From: Cryphonectria parasitica EP155
Lineage: Eukaryota; Ascomycota; Sordariomycetes; Diaporthales; Cryphonectriaceae
Direction: 5' to 3'
Assembly: GCF_011745365.1 (NCBI RefSeq)
Contig: NW_024468916.1
Coordinates: 1,967,630-2,031,629, forward strand
Length of the DNA stretch: 64,000 bases
Made by a program: the position numbers and the translations under genes
Shown: one piece after another, positions 58,374 to 64,000 of the stretch
Layout of the letters: every line of letters begins with the position of its first letter
Numbering within the stretch: the first letter of the stretch is position 1
The notes under the pieces: generated by a model
The model's input: only the letters and a program-made list of their open reading frames with translations
Told to the model about the DNA's origin: nothing
Database searches by the model: none

Positions 58374-58634
58374 ATGACACGCTCCACCGCGCCTACGATA
58401 TTTCTCTCCCTGACGATCCTCCTGCTCGCCATTACACGACCGTCCAGTGGCCTTATGACTTATCCGGCGTGCCGCATACGTTGCACCGCCGTCTATGAAT
58501 TGTGTATGATGGACTACGGCAACCACGACACATGCAGTACCGACTCGAGGGCGTGCGTGAGAAAATGCATGCCCTCCAGGATAGCGCGCGCCGAGGAGAG
58601 GCTGAAGGGCGGAAGGGGTGAATACGACATCTAA
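58374..58634 (+). CDS. Small secreted cysteine-rich protein, 86 aa, symmetric cysteine pattern
   Basis: A single exon starts at an ATG with A at -3 and encodes a signal peptide (TIFLSLTILLLAITRPSSG) followed by a mature peptide of about 60 residues with six cysteines. The spacing is C-x3-C-x6-C-x9-C-x6-C-x3-C (Cys 33, 37, 44, 54, 61, 65), which reads the same in both directions. Such spacing fits a two-helix hairpin held by three disulphides. The tail is basic and charged (RIARAEERLKGGRGEYDI). Size, secretion and cysteine content are those of fungal effector-like or antimicrobial-like peptides, but no family is recognised. Upstream in-frame codons from 58,317 would add a hydrophilic extension that would spoil the signal peptide. 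Confidence 0.6.
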   Translation: MTRSTAPTIFLSLTILLLAITRPSSGLMTYPACRIRCTAVYELCMMDYGNHDTCSTDSRACVRKCMPSRIARAEERLKGGRGEYDI

Positions 58635-59382
58635 GACGTCCCAGTGAACTGTGACAGCCGGTCTAAAAGACAGCGATCCCGACCAGATATCAAACCATGC
58701 CTCCCATCACATGATCGAAGCTTCTCTAATTTGGGCAGGGCACAGACCGCATGGGCAGAGCAAAATTGAAAGGCATTCTGTATGACGGACAAAAACAGCC
58801 AGCTAAACAACAGGCTGCATTGGGCACATCCCAGGGGCAAAGAGAGCCAAGACAGGCCCCTCTATTACATTCACCTTGGAGACCCTAGGAATTCTGGGCG
58901 GCATGACGGTAGGGAACATCACTTTGGGAATGCGAGTGGCAGTCAAAATGGATAGGACTGGGTGCATCATAGCGAAATCTTTGTTTTTGTTTTGCAATTT
59001 GGGTATCTCAATTTTCCTCCCGTTCAACCATGCGCCTCAAATTCCATCATGTGCTCCAAATAGTTGCCGTGTTGGCCTGGTTGTTGTGATCCCTGTCTGG
59101 ACACTTGGACAAAGCCTGAGCTCTGATTCGGCCTGTCGTACGGTGACAGTGCTCAAGTAGATGCTCGCTCAATCCACCAAAGTAATATATGGCCCTTTCT
59201 TGCCCAGTGAGCCGCTCGTTGATACTTGCTGTGGGCCGTTGACGCCATCTCGATGTGACTCTGCAAAAGCTGATATCGCTGCCGTGTTGCCACTCTCTCC
59301 GTTTCCGCTTCACCAAACATCCAAGACTTCTGGGTCGTAGGTATGTATGGTTGACAAAGCATATAAACTTGAATATTCTTGT
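58635..59382. other. Intergenic, convergent 3' flanks
   Basis: About 750 nt between the small secreted protein gene and the metallothionein-like gene. No supported gene or repeat. Confidence 0.5.
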
Positions 59383-59734
59383 TTATTTCTTCGTCGTGAA
59401 GTCAATCTCGTTGGGGTTGCTGCTGCCCACAGCCCCGTTCTTCTCGCATGTGCAAGCCCCAGCAGCCCGGAGACCGCAGGCACAGGAGGCGGAGGAGGCA
59501 GGCTTGACGTTCTCCGTGGCGGCCTTGTCACAGGAGCACTGGAGGGCGGGCTTGGCGCCGCAGGAGCAGGTGGCCTTCTGGGCTGGAAAGAGGGGTACAA
59601 ATATCAGCAACGGAACAATCGGCAAGAAGCAGAGGGAGGAAGTTGTTATATTGCGTGAGCCGGAAGAGCTTACCGCAGACGCAGGAGTCACCACCCTTGC
59701 CGCAGCAGGTGGAGGGCTTCGCAATAGTGGCCAT
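59383..59734 (-). CDS. Metallothionein-like cysteine-rich protein
   Basis: Exon 1 is 59734-59674 and exon 2 is 59582-59383 (86 aa), with a 91-nt intron. The sequence holds 12 cysteines, nearly all in CxC pairs: CCGKGGDSCVC, ATCSCGAKPALQCSCDKAA and ASCACGLRAAGACTCEKNG. The TENVKP linker repeats the A-x-TEN unit typical of this fungal group. There is no signal peptide and no histidine. Such proteins are expected to bind Cu(I), Zn(II) or Cd(II) as thiolate clusters in the cytosol and nucleus. The intron position after the first CVC pair and the layout are what I recall for Pezizomycotina homologues annotated only as conserved or metallothionein-like proteins. The C-terminal tail (NEIDFTTKK) lacks cysteine. 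A TATA-like element lies upstream. Confidence 0.8.
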
Positions 59735-59905
59735 TGTGGTAGTGATGCTGGTATTGAAAGGTTTGGGAGGCGATGAGACAGGAGACTGATAGCCGTAAAG
59801 AGCAGGTGGCAGGAGATCTTGTTGGTGTTGAGAAGGTAGAGTTGATCTGAGATGATTGTCTGGAATCGATGTGTGCAAGATTGAGAGGGGAGGGAAGACG
59901 GTCGC

Positions 59906-59912
59906 TTTTATA
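59906..59912 (-). promoter_or_regulatory. Candidate TATA box of the metallothionein-like gene
   Basis: Minus-strand TATAAAA about 170 nt upstream of the start codon, in a GC-rich surround. Inducible, highly expressed small genes often carry one; the transcription start is not known, so the role is inferred. Confidence 0.45.
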
Positions 59913-61483
59913 GCTGGGCGAAGCTGCGCTGGCGGTGGGTGGAGGCATGGTCGTGGCAGCTGAATCCAGGTCAGTGTTGAGCTAGGCAGTAAGGCACTAG
60001 AGGAACTTGACAGCCAGTGGCGTTGCGGGTGGGCCGATATGTTGGGTAACGTCGGCAGGAGCGGGAGCAAGGATAGGGCCTGCCAAAGGGTGTCAGCATG
60101 CAATTGAAACGTCTTTGATTCGCTACAGATAATCTCTGGCGAATCGGCAACGCTCCATTTCGACGAGTGTGCATGCCGTTCAATGTGTCATTGCTCTGGG
60201 CTTGACCTGTGCCCAGAGCCTCATCCTTTTTCTCTCTCGTCTCATTCGTTGGTCAAGGGTTCGGCAGGGGTTCACTGGGACCTCTATCGTCTCCATGTGG
60301 AAACGGAATTGTACGTCATCCTCTACGAAGCACGGCATTGTCAGGACGGGAATACCACAATAATCCGTCCAGATCTTGGGGTCGATGAATGCTATCTGGT
60401 ATGCTATCGTTGTCGGCCTTGCGATGGAATTTAGCCAATTTCACTGGAGTAGATGCAGTCTGTCGATCCGACCTACGTAAGGAATCTCTTTGTGCAACGA
60501 TACCTCGAGATCATCCTGTCTGTCAAATAATTAAAATTTGGCCGAGCACAAGATTTCCAAACCATCTGTACATGGGTTGCTAGGCTAGGTGTAAATATCA
60601 ATACTATTCCTGAATTGGGCCATCTTACATGCGGCTTAAGATTGATTCTGAGAAGCTACTGTTGTCGAGAAAACAGTCATTGGCCTCAAGCTTGCAAGGG
60701 GAGTCGAGGGAAGCAGGCGGAGAGCAAAACCCGGAGCCGGAGGGAGGAGGAAGAGGAGGAGGGGTAAAGGAGGGGAGGGAGAGAGGGAGATTTCAAGTTC
60801 TTTAGCTCATGCCTACCACAAGGGTATTAGACTTTATTGTAATCAATTGCCAGTATGCTCTTCGTTACATCACGGCTGATATTGGAAGGAATTTTGTCGG
60901 CCATGTGCCTGAATTCCCAAAACCCCTCCCCAAGGTATTTCACAACCTCAGATTCACGACAACAATCAGCTGAGCCCGGACTTCTTTCTCTTTCTTTCTT
61001 TCCTGTTCCAGCCCTGTCCAGTCTGGTTAGAACAACCCAAATTGTTCTTTTGACAAGTGGAATTTCTTTCACTGAAAAAAGACCCCATCTTTGAAAGGGT
61101 GTTACGGACAAACCCGCACGAACCTTGCACAAAGAAATGCCGGACGGAAACGGTCTGTGAAGGGAACCACCCAGTATGAAGACAATGGGACAACATCATA
61201 TGTCTTTTGAAAAAGCTGTCCTTCTTGTCTAATCTTCAGAACATTAGCTCTTTTGTTTCATTTTTATGCAACATCGGTCGTGGGCTGCTTCGCTAATTCT
61301 CTACATCCGGGTGCTTCTTCTCTCTCAGTATTTTGGCCCAGTAAGCTGAAGCTTCTCAGAAAAGACCAACGCCATTTCCAGGAATCAACCAGCATAGAGC
61401 AGTAAGGGGAGAGGCTTCAATTAATTATGTTCCACGCACAAGACTGACCGCAGACAGGTAATCGATCTGTCACAACTGAAGCC
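59913..61483. other. Intergenic, promoters and spacer
   Basis: About 1.6 kb between divergent genes. It includes a purine-rich (GGAGGAAGAGG-like) tract at 60,735-60,790. Short frames at 60.17-60.58 and 60.83-61.20 kb, open on both strands, are not supported. Confidence 0.5.
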
Positions 61484-64000
61484 ATGCATGCCTACCACAC
61501 CCGCCGGTCCCCATCTTCAAGAGGGGGCAGATTCCACGCCATGTCCTCCAGCGCGAGGCGTAACATTCACAAGGTCTCTCCCTTTGAGACTGCTGAACCA
61601 CTCGGCGCCAAACTCCCTGATCAGCGCCAGAGAGCAGCAGCGAGTGAGAAGACTGCCCAGACGTGGTTCTCACCTGCTCAGCCGCCCGCAAGCGAACTGC
61701 CCAAACTAGGCACCTTTTCCGATGACGAAGACGAAGACACAGCAGCGACGACCAGCACCCACCACGAAAAACCGTACCCTGAGCCGTTCCTTCCACCCTT
61801 CTCCCGCCAACCCCACCCTATCAGCTTGCGCACAACCGAGGAAAACTCTTTCGACTGGCAGCGTCTAAGAACAACCTATAACCCCCTGAGCCCACCCCCC
61901 GACGACGCCACCACAGCCGAAGGCGTAAGACTCGGCGTTGTAGCTGATGCCTCGGACCGCAGATGGCGCGAGCAGGTCATGCGCCTCGGCCGCTGGACCG
62001 CCTCGGGCCACACGGCGTATATTTCAGGTCACTGGGGCCCTCCCGAGCCCTGTGACCTGGACGAGCTGCGGGCTGTGGAGCGCCGAGCTCTGGATATTGA
62101 GTTTCGGCGGGCGCCTGTCATTGCGCGTCGGCCGGTCAAGGGGGGTAAAGGAAGGAGATGTACGGGGGCGTATTGGGCGGGAAGGAATCGAGTTTTGCCT
62201 TGGCAGGTTGAGAACCGGCGGACTTCACAGAAGGTGGCCGGGGTAGTTCGCAGGCATGTTGAGGTCGCCACAGAGGATGTGGTGATGGCGGATGACGACG
62301 ATTTGTTTGTCGATGACGAGCATGAGGATCTAACGTTGTCTCGTCCTCTCCGCAGTGAGCTGAAGCGTGCACCGAAGCCCCGAGTGTTGTCTAGCCAGGA
62401 CAAGATTAATACACGTACACGAACGCAGACGACTCCTCAGACAGCTCAGAGCCGCAAGAGAGAACGACCTGGGTCGTTTTCTGCCGCTGTGGACCAGCTG
62501 TCCCCGTTCGGCACGTCAAGAAGTAATGAGGATCACGACACACCCATGGCCAAAACCATTACCCAGCCAGCACCCAGTGGCGGGACCATAGGTGATGGAT
62601 TGTCGGCCTCGAGCCCGTCGACGCCGGCCTCTCGACGTGCACAGATGGGTACTGTACTAGGCACGAAAACCTCCGCGGCCGATAGTGCACAACAGCAGCG
62701 TGAGTCTACCTTGAGCTTCTGAACCTTCGTTCGCCCCCTCCCATACAATAATGTGGCCTTCCAAACGAACAAGATATCGCTGACTCCCGTTGCCGTCTTT
62801 CAGCTTCAGGTGCTGCTGTTACTACCAGGCCCATCTTTAATCGCGGACTGTTTAGCCCAGAAAGCATGAGTAAAGGAGTGGCCACGAGCGGAATCTTTAG
62901 TCCAAGCACCACAAAAACGGATCAGGGCTTGACAACTGCAGCATCTTGGTCTCAGCCACCTCTCTCGAGCGGAGGCGAGACGGGCGCAGGTGGACCATTC
63001 AAGAACACCACCACCACAGGGGGGAGAACAGGGGAAGACGTACTATCTCAGAAGTTGTCTCCTGTGTTCTCCAGGCCCAACCTTGCAGGAGTGCACTTGC
63101 GGCCATCAGCAGGCCACTCTACCGTCACCGTCGTCGGCGCCAGCGCAGCAAGCGAGCACAGCCGCGTTCCCGTCCAGAGCCCGGTCGGACGGGACAGCCG
63201 TACTGTCTTGGAGCAGGAACCGCGTCCTCGCACGCAGGCCAGGATCGACCTGGAGTTTAATCCTGTCCGAGCCAGTATGGTAGACAAGCAGTCACAGAGA
63301 CAGCGGCAGCACCGAGACCAGCAACAGCCTCTGCTACCGGTCGCCCAGCAGAGTGATCACCCAACAAAGGGAGAGAAAGGGGGAAGACGAGGTGACCAGA
63401 CCTGGAACCCATCGCACGGCATCATCTTCGGTGCACCACCCAAGCGCGGCCGACGAACCACCACCAACACCCTTGCCCAAGTAGCTAGCCCTATCCCACC
63501 CAATATCACCTCCATGAACGATCCAAATACCAGCGATGATGACGATAACGACGGATACGTCACCGCCGCCACAACTAGCTCTCGGACTCAGCCTCCAGCA
63601 GTAGCACCACTCATCCCCCGCCCAGGCTCCCCCCTCTATACCGCCACCGCCAACAACCTCAGCCACCTCTTTGAAGAGCAAATCCGCCATGCTGGTGAAG
63701 CTCTTCCCAGCACATTGACTCACCCAGGAGGCGATCCGACTCGCCCCCTCACACGGGATGTAACGGGCCTCCCCTCGCTCGGTGTCGATGGCATCCAGAG
63801 CTTTAGCGATAGCTGGGAAGAGGAGGACGAAGGCTGGTCGCGAGGCGGTATCGCTGCTGCTGGTGGTGGTCCTGGTGCTAATCTGACGGTGGCGGCACCT
63901 CAAAGCCCAAGCGGCCGGTCTGTGCACAGTAGTGATGCCGAGGGGACGGACCGCAGCTGGCCCAACGAGCAGGCTGACGCTGACGGGCTCGAGTGGTTCG
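61484..64000 (+). CDS. Large disordered protein of unknown function (3' truncated by window)
   Basis: Exon 1 is 61484-62699 and exon 2 runs from 62804 to the window edge without a stop, giving at least 804 residues. The intron has GTGAGT..CAG ends and a GCTGAC branch-like site; unspliced reading would stop within eight codons. The N-terminal third has a possibly folded segment (FDWQRLRTTYNPLSPPPDD; DRRWREQVMRLGRWTASGHT; LDELRAVERRALDIEFRR). The rest is low-complexity Ser/Thr/Pro/Gln-rich with two close repeats, GLFSP (420-424) and GIFSP (435-439), and later acidic blocks (NTSDDDDNDG; WEEEDEGWSRGG). There is no membrane segment. I do not recognise the family. The second ATG (61541, MSSSARRN) is an alternative start. 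The C-terminus lies outside the window. Confidence 0.7.

Noticed and set aside
1..64000. tRNA, rRNA, CRISPR arrays, insertion sequences and intact transposons
   Set aside because: Scanning by eye for tRNA B-box-like strings, regularly spaced repeats, terminal inverted repeats and transposase or reverse-transcriptase motifs found none that hold up.

Overview
The window is nuclear DNA of a filamentous ascomycete (Pezizomycotina; probably Sordariomycetes, but the class is an inference from general look only). The evidence is short spliceosomal introns (about 55-110 nt) with GT..AG ends and CTNAC/TACTAAT-like branch sites, A at -3 of most start codons, monocistronic genes on both strands, and families typical of moulds: PDR-type ABC pump, Dal5-type permease, PTH11/rhodopsin-like receptor, GH78-like rhamnosidase, fungal bZIP, and 'CCGKGG' metallothionein-like protein. 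No tRNA, rRNA, CRISPR array or intact transposon was seen.

Layout. 0-15 kb is dense housekeeping: the tail of an unknown gene, a mitochondrial stomatin-like protein (SLP-2), a small disordered protein, MON2 (trans-Golgi/endosome traffic) divergent from an MMS2-like ubiquitin E2 variant, a mitochondrial LYR-motif protein and a bZIP factor. 15-24 kb is sparse and more accessory: a cysteine-rich protein ending in a CaaX box, a secreted GH78-like glycosidase, a decayed DUF6594-like membrane-protein gene, and a conserved-looking unknown gene. A BTB-domain protein follows at 24.6-26.5 kb.

26.5-31.8 kb is gene-poor. A transport/sensing block follows: an ABCG (PDR) exporter, an MFS permease and a seven-helix rhodopsin-domain receptor (31.8-42.4 kb). 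It is followed by a second gene-poor stretch to about 47.6 kb, then coding-like but frame-scrambled sequence leading into a Ser/Thr-rich single-pass membrane protein (to 50.6 kb).

52-64 kb is dense again: TIM16/PAM16 (mitochondrial protein import), YIP1-family Golgi protein, an RCC1/Pim1-type Ran exchange factor with a long histone-H1-like tail, a tiny secreted protein with a mirror-symmetric six-cysteine pattern, a metallothionein-like protein, and a large disordered unknown protein cut by the window end. Three gene products serve mitochondria (SLP-2, LYR protein, TIM16) and two serve Golgi traffic (MON2, YIP1); they are scattered and show no operon-like linkage.

Exon boundaries below were assigned by hand from frame continuity, splice signals and remembered family patterns. 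No alignment or database search was run.
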